Below, piece by piece: positions 1-8,749 of a DNA stretch of 64,000 bases (position 1 is its first letter; every line of letters starts with the position of its first letter). The stretch covers positions 903,913-967,912 of the forward strand of contig CAVXJN010000001.1 of the NCBI GenBank assembly GCA_963762165.1, written 5' to 3'. Source of the DNA: CAVXJN01 sp963762165 (GTDB taxonomy: Bacteria > Pseudomonadota > Gammaproteobacteria > JASBUN01). Below the pieces are notes generated by a model. That model saw nothing but the letters and a program-made list of their open reading frames with translations, had not been told where the DNA came from and ran no database searches. Position numbers and translations under genes: made by a program.

Positions 1-55
1 CCAAGGTGAATATCCCAGGACTATACTTTGCGGCTTGCGCAAAGCGAGCGGAACC

Positions 56-685
56 ATGAGCCAAAAAGAGAAACGCAGCGACCCCGGACACTACGCCGAA
101 AACCTCGACGCCGAGCCCGATGAAGTCTATGACCCGGAGTTCGAATCCCTGATCCGCAACGTGCTGGTCAAGCTGGGGGAAGATCCCGACCGGGAAGGTC
201 TGCGGCGCACGCCGCTCCGGGTGGCCAAGGCGCTGGATTTTCTAACCAGCGGCTATCAGATGTCCGTCGAACAGGTGGTGCGGGGCGCGATCTTCGAAGA
301 ATCCTGCCAGGAACTGGTTCTGGTCAAAGACATCGAGTTCTACTCCATGTGCGAGCACCATGTCCTGCCGTTCTTCGGCAAAGCGCACGTTGCTTATCTG
401 CCGAACCAGAAAATCATCGGGCTGAGCAAGGTGGCGCGTATCGTGGACGTGTTCGCCCGCCGCCTGCAGGTCCAGGAACGGCTCACCAACCAGATCGCGG
501 ATGCGCTCATGCAGATCCTCGAGCCGCTCGGCGTCGCGGTCATCATGGAAGCCAGTCATTTTTGCATGATGATGCGCGGGGTCCAGAAACAGAACAGCTC
601 CACGGTCACCAGCGCCATGCGCGGCAGCCTGCGGGAGAACGCGCGCACCCGCAGCGAACTGCTGGATCTGCTCAAGAATCGCTGA
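56..685 (+). CDS. folE: GTP cyclohydrolase I
   Basis: Converts GTP to 7,8-dihydroneopterin triphosphate, the first step of tetrahydrofolate synthesis, in the cytoplasm. The 209-residue protein carries the zinc ligands expected of the family: Cys99 and His102 in a CEHH motif and Cys170 in HFCMMMRG, with the same 71-residue spacing between the cysteines as in E. coli FolE. The C-terminal QNSSTVTSAMRG substrate loop is present. I take the ATG at 56 because the only upstream start in frame is a TTG at 35 that would add seven residues before MSQKEK. The N-terminal 25 residues are acidic and variable, as usual. Confidence 0.97.
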   Translation: MSQKEKRSDPGHYAENLDAEPDEVYDPEFESLIRNVLVKLGEDPDREGLRRTPLRVAKALDFLTSGYQMSVEQVVRGAIFEESCQELVLVKDIEFYSMCEHHVLPFFGKAHVAYLPNQKIIGLSKVARIVDVFARRLQVQERLTNQIADALMQILEPLGVAVIMEASHFCMMMRGVQKQNSSTVTSAMRGSLRENARTRSELLDLLKNR

Positions 686-699
686 CGCACCGCCGCAGC

Positions 700-1017
700 A
701 TGGCGCCATAGCCGGATCTGCAGCGGGTCGGCGAAGCGTTCGACCAGCTGCAGGATGCGTGGCGTAGCAGCCAACTGCTCGATGAACCGGAGTTCATCTA
801 CGAAGCCCTCGATCCGCTGCTGCGGGAACTGGCGAGCGATCTCATCGATGGTCTGAGCCGACGGCTGCGGGCGCAGGCAGCGCTGTTGCCCACCTTGGAC
901 CTCGACCGCGAGGCCTGGCGCCCCGTGCGTGGAATCCTGGAGCTGGCGGCCAGGCGCCGACTGTCGAAGCCCTGTCGCCGGCTGTATCCGGCGGTGCTCG
1001 ACGAGGATGGCATGTGA
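700..1017 (+). pseudogene. Hypothetical ORF interrupted by an amber codon at codon 4
   Basis: An ATG at 700 is followed by GCG, CCA and then TAG at 709-711, after which the same frame stays open for 101 codons to a TGA at 1015. The downstream peptide is rich in Leu, Arg and acidic residues and reads like a helical protein (for example DEPEFIYEALDPLLREL). There is no other ATG, GTG or TTG start near the beginning of the open part. A single G-to-T change (GAG to TAG) would explain it, whether as a mutation or a sequence error. No family is recognised. It lies 14 bases after folE on the same strand. Low certainty that it is a gene at all. Confidence 0.35.
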
Positions 1018-1131
1018 CAAGCACAGGTGGGGGCGACATTGCCTCGTGCGGCACCGCGATTCCGGTGATCCCGGCTGACAGTGCGCCAGACGCGGTGCAT
1101 AATCGAGCCGTGCTGAAGGCCCTTCGTCAAT

Positions 1132-2493
1132 ATGCTAACGCCCTCTGAACTCCACGCGGCATTACGTCGTCGCCTTTGGAACATCGACCTCACGGGGTTG
1201 TCGAGACCGCGGCGCCGGCTGGTGTCGTCGCTACGGCTGGCTTACGCGGTGGGTCGCGACATCGCGGAAGGTCAACTCACGCTGCGCGCCATGAGTCTGG
1301 TGTACACGACTTTATTGTCGCTGGTACCGCTGCTGGCCGTCAGCTTTTCCGTGCTCAAGGCATTCGGTGTACACAATCAGGTCGAGCCTCTGTTACTGAA
1401 CCTGCTCGCGCCACTGGGCGACAAGGGTCTTGAGATCACAGCTCGGATCATCGAGTTCGTGGAAAACATCAAAGCCGGTCTACTCGGGTCCGTGGGCCTG
1501 GCGTTTTTGATCTACACCGTCATTTCCCTGGTGCAGAAAGTCGAAAGGGCTTTCAACTTCACCTGGCACGTGAATCAGCACCGTCCTTTTACACAACGGT
1601 TCTCCGATTATTTGAGCGTGATTCTGATCGGGCCGGTACTGGTGTTTTCCGCGATTGGATTGACCGCGTCGGTCGCGAGCAGCGGTCTGTTCCAGCAACT
1701 CGCCTCGATCCAACCCCTGGGGACCGTGATCCAGGCAGCGGGCCGCTTGATCCCCTACTTGCTGATCATCGGGGCCTTCACCTTCGTGTATTTGTTCGTA
1801 CCCAATACCAGGGTGCGCTGGTGGTCGGCCTTGGTCGGAGCCACAATTGCGGGCGTGCTTTGGGAGTCCGCGGGTTGGCTGTTCGCATCCTTCGTGGTGA
1901 ATTCGGTCAAGTACACCGCGATCTACTCCGCGTTCGCCACCTTGATCGTGTTTATGATCTGGTTGTATCTGAGCTGGTTGATCTTACTCATCGGCGCCAG
2001 CATCGCCTTTTACCATCAGCATCCCGAGTATGTGCGCCTGGAACACAAACCGTTCAAGCTCAGCAACCGCAACCGGGAGAAATTGGCGCTCAACATCGTG
2101 GCGCTGATCGGCAAGCGCTTTTACGAAGCAGCGCCGCAATGGGATATCGAACGCATGGCGCAGCACCTGGGGATTCCGCTGGACGTGATCGAGGAAATGA
2201 CCGAACTGCTCGCCGACGCCGGCCTGCTGGCGCGCGCGTTGGACAGCCCGACCCACTATTTGCCCGCCAGACCAATGGAAACGGTGACGGTCAGCGAACT
2301 GCTCGAAGCAGTGCGCCGCAGCGGCGGCTCTGCGCAGCTGGACCAACGCCACCGCGCCAGCAACCCTGCAGTCGATCGCATACTGGAATGCCTGGAGCGC
2401 CAACAGCGGGAGGCGCTTGCCGGACAAACGCTCAAAGATCTGGCGCTTGACGACCTGCCGGACCGCGAAGCCCGGGACTCCAGCGCCGCCTGA
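1132..2493 (+). CDS. YihY/BrkB family inner-membrane protein
   Basis: A 453-residue multi-pass membrane protein of the YihY/virulence factor BrkB family, formerly mis-annotated as ribonuclease BN; its substrate is not established. About six hydrophobic segments lie between residues 55 and 300. They include the family-typical stretch ending in IYSAFATLIVFMIWLYLSW, followed by GASIAFYHQHPEY. Beyond residue 300 a soluble C-terminal domain of about 150 residues resembles a winged-helix or regulatory tail (IERMAQHLGIPLDVIEEMTELL). This longer form is common in proteobacteria. The start is the ATG at 1132. No obvious operon partner. Confidence 0.92.
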   Translation: MLTPSELHAALRRRLWNIDLTGLSRPRRRLVSSLRLAYAVGRDIAEGQLTLRAMSLVYTTLLSLVPLLAVSFSVLKAFGVHNQVEPLLLNLLAPLGDKGLEITARIIEFVENIKAGLLGSVGLAFLIYTVISLVQKVERAFNFTWHVNQHRPFTQRFSDYLSVILIGPVLVFSAIGLTASVASSGLFQQLASIQPLGTVIQAAGRLIPYLLIIGAFTFVYLFVPNTRVRWWSALVGATIAGVLWESAGWLFASFVVNSVKYTAIYSAFATLIVFMIWLYLSWLILLIGASIAFYHQHPEYVRLEHKPFKLSNRNREKLALNIVALIGKRFYEAAPQWDIERMAQHLGIPLDVIEEMTELLADAGLLARALDSPTHYLPARPMETVTVSELLEAVRRSGGSAQLDQRHRASNPAVDRILECLERQQREALAGQTLKDLALDDLPDREARDSSAA

Positions 2494-2569
2494 TCAGCGG
2501 CGCCGCCACATCCACATTACGTGGTCGAACCCGACCGCGGCTCGGCAACCGGCGACCTTGCTGGTGCGA

Positions 2570-2776
2570 TTATGTCTGCGGTGTAACGTTGGCGGCCTGA
2601 AGTCCCTTCGGACCGCGTTCGACTTCGAAGTTTACCGTCTGTCCTTCGGCCAGCGTCCGAAAACCGCTGCCTTCGATCGCCGAATAATGTACGAACACAT
2701 CGTCCCCGCCGTCCTGGGGAGCGATGAAGCCATAGCCTTTCGATTCATTGAACCACTTCACAGTGCCAGTTGTCAT
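2570..2776 (-). CDS. Cold-shock domain protein (CspA family)
   Basis: A 68-residue single cold-shock domain that binds single-stranded RNA or DNA and acts as an RNA chaperone. RNP1 (KGYGFI) and RNP2 (VFVHYSAI) are intact, and it begins with the typical TGTVKWFNESKGYGFI. An upstream in-frame start would add only MRFLL; the ATG at 2776 gives the standard N-terminus. About 230 bases upstream to the next gene leave room for the long 5' leader common in cold-shock genes, but I cannot identify a specific thermosensor. Which csp paralogue it is cannot be told. Confidence 0.95.
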   Translation of the reverse strand: MTTGTVKWFNESKGYGFIAPQDGGDDVFVHYSAIEGSGFRTLAEGQTVNFEVERGPKGLQAANVTPQT

Positions 2777-3012
2777 CAGCAAAAACCTCAAACAGAAATC
2801 TCGAACACAGTCGATTTGAGAATGAGCCGTTGCGAAGCGAACTGCGACTCAACGCTCTCGAGAATCGACCACGGGCTCCGTGAGTATAGCCAGCAGTTTT
2901 TGAAGCTGCCATGACAGGACTGCGGCGCGGATCAAGGCATCCGCGGCGGTTCGTAAATGCAAACTGTGGGCGCCAAAGCGGTGCCAGAGACGGGGCGCGA
3001 CACCCACCTCCC

Positions 3013-3297
3013 TCAGTCTTTGATCCAACCTTGCAGGGCTTCAATGATCTTGCGCGCCTGGTCGGCGCTGGAGATATTGAATTTCGATTTCTGTTGATAC
3101 GCACCATTGCGTTTCTGGTACCGACGAATCGTGTATTTCTCCGGACCGTAGTCGTCCTTCTGCCGATCCCAGTCCTGGTAGCGGAACAGCACCGTCGCCC
3201 ATGCGCCTTTGGTCAGCACAACTTTGTCGAGTTGTTTGACGAGTTGCACGCCGTCTTCGCTGTAATCAACACTGAGTTCTTCAACTTCCGACGCCAT
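3013..3297 (-). CDS. Conserved small hypothetical protein
   Basis: A 94-residue soluble protein, acidic at the N-terminus and basic in the middle (YTIRRYQKRNGAYQQKSKFN), followed by an amphipathic helix (SADQARKIIEALQGWI). The alternation of short strands with one C-terminal helix loosely recalls PC4-like single-strand nucleic-acid-binding proteins, but this is only an inference from shape. It is read convergently to nothing and lies between the cold-shock gene and the YcgL gene, all on the minus strand. Function unknown. Confidence 0.75.
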   Translation of the reverse strand: MASEVEELSVDYSEDGVQLVKQLDKVVLTKGAWATVLFRYQDWDRQKDDYGPEKYTIRRYQKRNGAYQQKSKFNISSADQARKIIEALQGWIKD

Positions 3298-3356
3298 GAT
3301 GTCCTCGCTATGTTTTTGATGAAATGGTCAGGGCACGACCGAATTGATTGTGCCGT

Positions 3357-3602
3357 TCAAAGCTGCGCATGAATCGGCGGCATCTGCAGGAAATAGCCTT
3401 CGACGCGCAACTGCGCCAACACTTGACCGGCGTCCGCGCGGGCCAGCGGCCGTGCGGGATGCAACTTTAGATTCATCACCCAATCCAGGCGCCCGAGTTT
3501 GGCCAATAACGCCGCTGGCACTCGGGAAAAATCGTTTTCCCGTTCCACGTATAGATAGGTATCCGACTTGGCACTACTTTTGTAGATTGAACACTGCGTC
3601 AT
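3357..3602 (-). CDS. ycgL: YcgL domain protein
   Basis: An 81-residue member of the YcgL family. The diagnostic pattern is clear: a short N-terminal strand (CSIYKSSAKSDTYLYVE), the DFSRVP motif near residue 25, and a C-terminal GYFLQMPP. E. coli YcgL has a related alpha/beta fold; its cellular role is not settled. Length and motif order match the family. It ends about 60 bases upstream of the start of the 94-residue protein at 3297, so the two may be cotranscribed. Confidence 0.88.
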   Translation of the reverse strand: MTQCSIYKSSAKSDTYLYVERENDFSRVPAALLAKLGRLDWVMNLKLHPARPLARADAGQVLAQLRVEGYFLQMPPIHAQL

Positions 3603-3744
3603 TCGGGGCGCTCTGGCATGGTTGCCAACCGTTGCCGGAGCGCTACCTTAGCAAATGCGCAGTTGTGGCGACAGCACAGCGGCGTAAAGTTGGGTGCTAT
3701 CAAGTTCTTGGGCCTGCGCAGCCCGAAACGCAGAGGAACCCGTC

Positions 3745-4059
3745 ATGCACAGGCACGCCATCGCCAACGTAGGCCAACTGGTCCGTCACAAGCTGTTCGA
3801 CTACCGTGGCGTGGTGGTGGACGTGGACCCAGTGTTCATGCAGTCCGACGAATGGTACGACACCGTGGCCCGCTCGCGCCCGCCCAAGGACGAGCCCTGG
3901 TATCGGGTGCTGGTCGACGGCTCCAATCAGCAGACCTACGTCGCCGAGCGCAATCTGGAAATAGACGACAGCGCCGAGCCCGTCAACCACCCGCAGTTGA
4001 CAGAGTATTTCAACGACTTCTCCGAGGGACGCTACGTTCCGTTCCAGCGCAGTAACTGA
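3745..4059 (+). CDS. hspQ: Heat shock protein HspQ
   Basis: A 104-residue HspQ/YccV-type protein. In E. coli HspQ is known as a hemimethylated-DNA-binding protein and as a specificity factor for Lon. The motifs seen are GQLVRHKLFDYRGVVVDVDP at the start, then DEPWYRVLVDGS and the TYVAERNLE block. The ATG at 3745 is preceded by AGAGGA about eight bases upstream, which favours it over longer in-frame starts. It is a lone gene before ilvD. Confidence 0.93.
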   Translation: MHRHAIANVGQLVRHKLFDYRGVVVDVDPVFMQSDEWYDTVARSRPPKDEPWYRVLVDGSNQQTYVAERNLEIDDSAEPVNHPQLTEYFNDFSEGRYVPFQRSN

Positions 4060-4161
4060 CTCGCCGGCGTCCGGTCCGGCCGGCGGATGGCCGCCGCTAT
4101 TCAGTGCCCGGCCAAGAACCGGTAAACTGGGCGTTTCGCCCAAGATTTCGCCGGAGTGGCC

Positions 4162-5847
4162 ATGACCAACAAGCTCAACCGTTACAGTTCCCGCATCACG
4201 CAGCCCAAATCCCAAGGCGCGTCCCAGGCCATGCTCTATGGTACCGGCCTGTCCGCGGAGGACATGGACAAGGCGGAAGTGGGTATTTCCAGCGTCTGGT
4301 GGGAAGGCAATACCTGCAACATGCACCTCAACGACCTCGCCGCCAAAATCAAGGAAGGCGTGCAAGCGGCGGGGCTCACCGGCATGCGCTTCAACACCAT
4401 CGGCGTTTCCGACGGTATTTCCATGGGCACCGCCGGTATGAGCTACTCCCTGCAATCCCGCGACCTGATCGCCGATTCCGTGGAAACGGTCATGAACGCC
4501 CAGTGGTACGACGCCAACATCTCGATCCCCGGCTGCGACAAGAATATGCCCGGCGTGCTGATCGCCATGGGCCGGATCAACCGGCCGTCGCTGATGGTCT
4601 ATGGCGGCACCATCAAGCCCGGTTACACCAGCAGGGATCACCAGGTCATCGACATCATTTCGGCGTTCCAAAGCTATGGTCAATTTCTCGGCCAGCACAT
4701 CGACGAGGAACAACGTCAGGACATCGTCCAAAATGCCTGCCCCGGACCCGGCGCCTGCGGCGGCATGTATACCGCCAACACCATGGCTTCGGCCATCGAG
4801 GCCATGGGCATGTCACTGCCCTATTCGTCGTCTACGCCGGCGGTGGACCCCGGTAAGCTGGAGGAGTGTCTGCGCGCGGGGCAGGCCATTCGCCATCTGC
4901 TGGAACAGGACATCAAACCCCGGGACATCATGACCCGGGCCGCCTTTGAGAACGCCATGGTGATCGTCATGGCCCTGGGCGGCTCCACCAACGCCGTGCT
5001 GCACCTGATCGCCATGGCCCGCGCGGTCGACGTACCGCTGGGACTGGACGACTTCCAGGCGGTATCGGACCGGGTGCCGTTCCTGGCCGACCTCAAACCT
5101 TCCGGCAAATACGTCATGGAAGACCTGCACAACGCCGGCGGTACTCCGGCGGTGATGAAATATCTGCTGGACAAGGGCCTGCTCGACGGCGACTGCCTCA
5201 CCGTCACCGGCAAGACGGTGGCCGAGAACCTGGCCAACCTGCCCGGCCTGGCGCAGGGCCAGGCGGTGTTCATGTCCCTGGAAAAGCCGATCAAGAAAAC
5301 CGGCCACCTGCAGATTCTCAAAGGCAACCTGGCGCCCGGCGGTTCTGTGGCCAAGATCACCGGCAAGGAGGGCGAGCGCTTCGAAGGGCCGGCGCGGGTA
5401 TTCGATTGCGAGGAGGATATGCTCAAGGGCCTGGAGGACGGCAAGATCCAAAAGGGCGACGTGGTGGTGATCCGCTATGAAGGCCCCAAGGGCGGCCCCG
5501 GGATGCCGGAGATGCTGACCCCGACTTCGGCGATCATGGGCGCAGGGCTCGGCAACGACGTCGCGCTGCTCACGGACGGCCGTTTTTCCGGCGGCTCCCA
5601 CGGCTTCATCATCGGCCACATCGTGCCCGAGGCCCAGGAAGGCGGACCGATCGGTTTGATCCAGGACGGCGATCGCATCGTCATCGATGCATCCAGCCGC
5701 GAGCTGACGGTGGATTTGAGCGATGCCGAGCTGCAGCAACGCCGCGCCCAGTGGCAGATGCCGCCGTACAAGGCCAGCCGGGGCACGCTGTTCAAATACA
5801 TCAAAACCGTAAAAGACGCTTCCCAGGGCTGCGTCACCGACGAATGA
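4162..5847 (+). CDS. ilvD: Dihydroxy-acid dehydratase
   Basis: Dehydrates 2,3-dihydroxy-3-methylbutanoate and its homologue to the keto acids of valine and isoleucine synthesis. The 561-residue protein contains the Fe-S cysteine motifs GNTCN, GCDKN and ACGGMYTAN. It also has the C-terminal TDGRFSGGSHG substrate motif. This is the shorter IlvD form. The ATG at 4162 has CGGAG upstream; a GTG two codons earlier is a poorer choice. Its TGA overlaps the ATG of the next gene (ATGA), so the two are probably translationally coupled. Confidence 0.97.
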   Translation: MTNKLNRYSSRITQPKSQGASQAMLYGTGLSAEDMDKAEVGISSVWWEGNTCNMHLNDLAAKIKEGVQAAGLTGMRFNTIGVSDGISMGTAGMSYSLQSRDLIADSVETVMNAQWYDANISIPGCDKNMPGVLIAMGRINRPSLMVYGGTIKPGYTSRDHQVIDIISAFQSYGQFLGQHIDEEQRQDIVQNACPGPGACGGMYTANTMASAIEAMGMSLPYSSSTPAVDPGKLEECLRAGQAIRHLLEQDIKPRDIMTRAAFENAMVIVMALGGSTNAVLHLIAMARAVDVPLGLDDFQAVSDRVPFLADLKPSGKYVMEDLHNAGGTPAVMKYLLDKGLLDGDCLTVTGKTVAENLANLPGLAQGQAVFMSLEKPIKKTGHLQILKGNLAPGGSVAKITGKEGERFEGPARVFDCEEDMLKGLEDGKIQKGDVVVIRYEGPKGGPGMPEMLTPTSAIMGAGLGNDVALLTDGRFSGGSHGFIIGHIVPEAQEGGPIGLIQDGDRIVIDASSRELTVDLSDAELQQRRAQWQMPPYKASRGTLFKYIKTVKDASQGCVTDE

Positions 5848-6119
5848 CGCGCGCGGTGGAGGATGCCTTGGAACAAGCGGTAGCCGCGATCGAAGCGGCC
5901 CCCGAGTCGCAGCAGGCGCTGTTGTTATACGCCTTGATCAGTACCTTGGCGGTCGAGAAGGCCGGGTGCATGTTCAAACTGACCAAGCTGCGGGAAATGG
6001 ACGCCGACACCCGGCAATTCGCCTACGGGCTGATGGAACGTATGGCGCGCGGCGGGAACAGCGGCACGGCGTGGGAACAAGCGCTGGCGCGCATCGAGCG
6101 CGCCATTCGCGGGGCTTGA
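5844..6119 (+). CDS. Small hypothetical protein coupled to ilvD
   Basis: A 91-residue, mostly helical soluble protein with no recognised domain. The ATG overlaps the ilvD stop codon (ATGA), which strongly suggests cotranscription and coupled translation. The sequence is Ala-rich, with AESPQQALLLYAL-like helices and the segment KLTKLREMDADTRQFAYGLMERM. It has no membrane span or signal peptide. The overlap suggests a role linked to branched-chain amino acid synthesis, but nothing in the sequence shows one. Confidence 0.7.
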   Translation: MTRAVEDALEQAVAAIEAAPESQQALLLYALISTLAVEKAGCMFKLTKLREMDADTRQFAYGLMERMARGGNSGTAWEQALARIERAIRGA

Positions 6120-6121
6120 AT

Positions 6122-6427
6122 TCAGTCCTGATTCCGCGGCGGCAACACGTCGCGGGTATCGTCCGCGCCCTTTTCAAAACCGTGGGCGTAAGCCTGGCCC
6201 CAGGCCATGACCCGATGGGGGGCTAGGGATTGCGCCGAGTCCTCCGCACACTCCGGGTCAAGCGCTTTGCCGTAGCCCAGTTCCCGCATGGCGGAAAGGA
6301 TTCCGCCGCCGTAGCCGCGGTTGTACCAGCTTTGCGAATCGCCGGGATCGTCGAGAAATCCGGCGCTTTCGCGGCGCAGACGCTTGGCTAGCGCAATCAA
6401 CTGCGCGACGACGGGATCGGCCGTCAC
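6122..6427 (-). CDS. Small hypothetical protein
   Basis: A 101-residue soluble protein with no family I recognise. It contains the stretch GDSQSWYNRGYGGGILSAMRELGY and a C-terminal GQAYAHGFEKGAD, the latter reminiscent of a helix facing a small ligand, but this is guesswork. It ends two bases from the convergent 91-residue gene, and its start abuts the stop of the upstream cupin gene (gap of two bases), so it is probably the second gene of a cupin operon. Confidence 0.65.
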   Translation of the reverse strand: MTADPVVAQLIALAKRLRRESAGFLDDPGDSQSWYNRGYGGGILSAMRELGYGKALDPECAEDSAQSLAPHRVMAWGQAYAHGFEKGADDTRDVLPPRNQD

Positions 6428-6429
6428 GG

Positions 6430-6705
6430 TCAGTCGAGCAGGTAGTGCTTACGCATGGGCTTGATGACCTCCCAAGTGCAGGACATACCCTTGGGAAAGT
6501 TGACCAAATCCCGCGCCTTGATGGTCACCGGCTCGCCGCCGGTGGGCGTGACCACCGCTTCGCCCTCGAGAATGTAAGCCATTTCCTTGGTGTCGTAGGT
6601 CCACTCGAACGTAGACGGTTCCTTGCGCCAGATTGGCCAGCTGTCCACGTACATCGCTTCCAGCTTCATGGGCGAGGGATTGTGTTCGATGGTGATGGTA
6701 TCCAT
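6430..6705 (-). CDS. Cupin domain protein (EutQ-like/Cupin_3)
   Basis: A 91-residue single-domain cupin. The features seen are WPIWRKEPSTFEWTYDTKEMAYILEGEAVVTP, with the glutamate-rich first cupin motif, and DLVNFPKGMSCTWEV as the second motif. Small cupins of this type are mostly of unknown substrate. An in-frame start at 6729 would add eight residues; the ATG at 6705 gives a conventional N-terminus. Likely cotranscribed with the 101-residue protein downstream. Confidence 0.85.
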   Translation of the reverse strand: MDTITIEHNPSPMKLEAMYVDSWPIWRKEPSTFEWTYDTKEMAYILEGEAVVTPTGGEPVTIKARDLVNFPKGMSCTWEVIKPMRKHYLLD

Positions 6706-6796
6706 GGGCGCTCCGATCGGTCGCTGCACTCCAGCGGGGGATTATACCGCAGCCCTTGCCGCTGCTCCGCTGGCGCCGATTGACTAGACTACCCCC

Positions 6797-7222
6797 ATGC
6801 CCCACGCCAAACGCAGATTCATTCGGCATCCGTTCGACATACCGATCGAAGTCGAGGCCGGCATCCAGGCGCGGGTGAGCCCCACCCTGCGGGACGTGTG
6901 CGATGGCGGCATTTCATTTCAGACACGCCAGCCGGCACGGCCCGGCCAGCGTCTGCGGATCCGCATACCGCTGTTGCAGCCGACCTTCGAAGCCGAGGGC
7001 GAAGTGATCTGGTGCGAAGCGGCGACTGCGGGCGGTTACGAGGTCGGCGTTTCGTTTCTAAATCCGGAAGACGCCTATCGGGCGCGGATGATGGAGCAGA
7101 TCTGTCACATCGAACAGTACCGACGTGAAGTGGAAGTCGGCGAGGGACGTCAACTAAACGACCGGGAGGCGGCGATGGAGTGGATCGAGCGCTACGCACC
7201 CAACTTTCCCGGCGCGGAATGA
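6797..7222 (+). CDS. PilZ domain protein
   Basis: A 141-residue PilZ-type protein expected to bind cyclic di-GMP. The N-terminal KRRFIRHPFDIPIEV contains the RxxxR-like basic motif (RRFIRHP). DVCDGGISF corresponds to the D/NxSxxG motif, but with Gly where Ser is common, so binding should not be assumed. It ends one base before the convergent FHA gene. A diguanylate cyclase is encoded elsewhere in the window at 32143. Confidence 0.85.
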   Translation: MPHAKRRFIRHPFDIPIEVEAGIQARVSPTLRDVCDGGISFQTRQPARPGQRLRIRIPLLQPTFEAEGEVIWCEAATAGGYEVGVSFLNPEDAYRARMMEQICHIEQYRREVEVGEGRQLNDREAAMEWIERYAPNFPGAE

Positions 7223-7223
7223 A

Positions 7224-8021
7224 TCAGCGGCTGAAATAGGCCATCCAAGCGCTACCCAATTGCAGCATATCCATGTCCTTGAGCACGATGGTCCCGGCAC
7301 CAAGATCTTGACTGTTCAGACGCACCACCTGTTGCCGCGCCTCGGGCGCGCGTCGCACCACGCAGCGATCCTGCTCCCGCTGCACCTTTACACCGGGCAA
7401 CAACTCCAATCCTTCGTCGGGGACGTTTACCCGCTGTCCGGCGCGCTCGCCCACCATTACCTTGAAGTAGCCGCCGTACGCCTGCGATGCGGAGTTTTCG
7501 TCGGCCGCTTCAGCCGCAATCGGCTTTGGCGCTGCAGCCGGTGACGATGGCGAAACCGCCGCGGCCTCCAGAGCGGACTTCGATTGGACTTCGGGTGCAC
7601 GCTGCCGGCGTTGCAGCCCAGGCGGCGCCCCGGAATGCCGGCCCGGAGCGTCTGTCTTGCGGGCCAAAGGCGCTTCTCGCACCATCACCATAGTCGCATC
7701 GGCTGCCGGTGCCCGGGGCGGCGCAGCCGCCGGGGCCGCCGCATCGACGCGCAGTTCGAATTTGCCGATGACGATGACATCGCCGGCATGCAACGTATGC
7801 ATACGCACCCGGCGACCGTTTACAAAAGTACCGTTGGTGCTGCCAAGGTCTTCAATATAGGAAGACTTGAAATAGCTGACGATCTTGGCGTGATGTCCGC
7901 TGACCGTCGCATCACTCAGGCAAAAATCATTGTCGGTCTTGCGCCCGATGGTAACCGTCCCGGGCTTGAGCTCACGCTCGGTCGGCGGAGTTCCCTCACC
8001 GCTGATCGTAATTCTGGTCAT
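7224..8021 (-). CDS. FHA domain protein
   Basis: A 265-residue cytoplasmic protein with an N-terminal FHA phosphothreonine-binding domain at about residues 20-95 (GRKTDNDF, SDATVSGHHAKIV, DLGSTNGTFVNGRRV). A Pro/Ala-rich linker follows, then a C-terminal region of about 90 residues with YFKVMVGERAGQRVNVPDEGLELLPGVKVQ. No kinase is nearby. A second FHA protein at 20370 shares the TVSGHHA and LGSTNG core. The C-terminal domain is not recognised. Partner proteins cannot be inferred from the neighbourhood. Confidence 0.88.
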   Translation of the reverse strand: MTRITISGEGTPPTERELKPGTVTIGRKTDNDFCLSDATVSGHHAKIVSYFKSSYIEDLGSTNGTFVNGRRVRMHTLHAGDVIVIGKFELRVDAAAPAAAPPRAPAADATMVMVREAPLARKTDAPGRHSGAPPGLQRRQRAPEVQSKSALEAAAVSPSSPAAAPKPIAAEAADENSASQAYGGYFKVMVGERAGQRVNVPDEGLELLPGVKVQREQDRCVVRRAPEARQQVVRLNSQDLGAGTIVLKDMDMLQLGSAWMAYFSR

Positions 8022-8081
8022 GGCGCCCCTCCGCTGTAGATTCTAATAGCGGCAGCATGGGCGCCAACTTTAGAAATTTTT

Positions 8082-8417
8082 TCAATCTTTGACGACTAGT
8101 TCCGCACTGAGCTGATCGCCCTGCAAATCTATGCGCACCGCGCGCAGATCGGGCAGGCGCTGGGCCAGATAGGTCAACATGGCCGCGGCCTTCTCTTCAG
8201 CGCCTTGCTGGAGCGCCTGAGCCATGGATTGAGCGACGAACTGCGCCCGCTGCATCGACTCCGGCGCCGCAATCCATTCCCCGTGCAAGTCGATGCCTTC
8301 GTCCATTTTGCGATCCATGCGGCTCAAATAGTTCTGCTGCAGAATCGGAACCGGCTTGCTGCGGTCATACTGCAGCACTTCGGCGCCGTTGAAGTAGGTC
8401 GATACGGTCTGGGTCAT
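8082..8417 (-). CDS. Hypothetical protein
   Basis: A 111-residue soluble protein, no domain recognised. It starts MTQTVSTYFNGAEVLQYDRSK and is largely helical in the middle (MQRAQFVAQSMAQALQQGAEEKAAAMLTYLAQRLPDL), ending in two probable strands. The reading frame continues upstream without a stop, but that extension has the Arg/Pro composition of noncoding GC-rich DNA, so I use the ATG at 8417. A TAGAAT hexamer on the minus strand about 30 bases upstream could be its -10 element. Confidence 0.65.
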   Translation of the reverse strand: MTQTVSTYFNGAEVLQYDRSKPVPILQQNYLSRMDRKMDEGIDLHGEWIAAPESMQRAQFVAQSMAQALQQGAEEKAAAMLTYLAQRLPDLRAVRIDLQGDQLSAELVVKD

Positions 8418-8749
8418 GGGAAATTTCGTTGCGTGTGCAGGGTGGTATTCTAACCCGGCGCCGGCGTCCACTTGAACCGGCCAACGGCTACCGGCGTGAA
8501 CATTCCATCCCAGGCGCATGGCTTCGCGCTTGCGCTGCTGCGGCTCGGTCGAATATCCCGACCTCAGAATCCGGCGTACGGTGCCAACACCTGCGGCGGG
8601 CAACGACCGGATGGAGCGTCGCCCGCTACACGGCGGCGCGGGTCGGTTCCAAATCAGAGGGGTCGGCAAACGCGGTTTTATGGCCTGCGGAGACGGCTCG
8701 GGGCGCTGTGGTCACAGCTGCGCCGACGGGTCGGGAAACCTCCGGTCGA
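8418..8749. other. Gene-free stretch of about 330 bases
   Basis: This stretch separates the 111-residue protein gene from the channel-like gene. Both strands carry open frames, but each has the Arg/Pro/Ala bias of noncoding GC-rich sequence and no ribosome binding site. I see no tRNA, no strong hairpin with a T-run and no repeat. It is either long upstream/downstream noncoding sequence or a decayed gene beyond recognition. Confidence 0.5.

Noticed and set aside
4813..5739. A 308-codon minus-strand frame
   Set aside because: Antisense to ilvD, rich in His/Arg/Gly as expected from complementary codons of a GC-rich gene.
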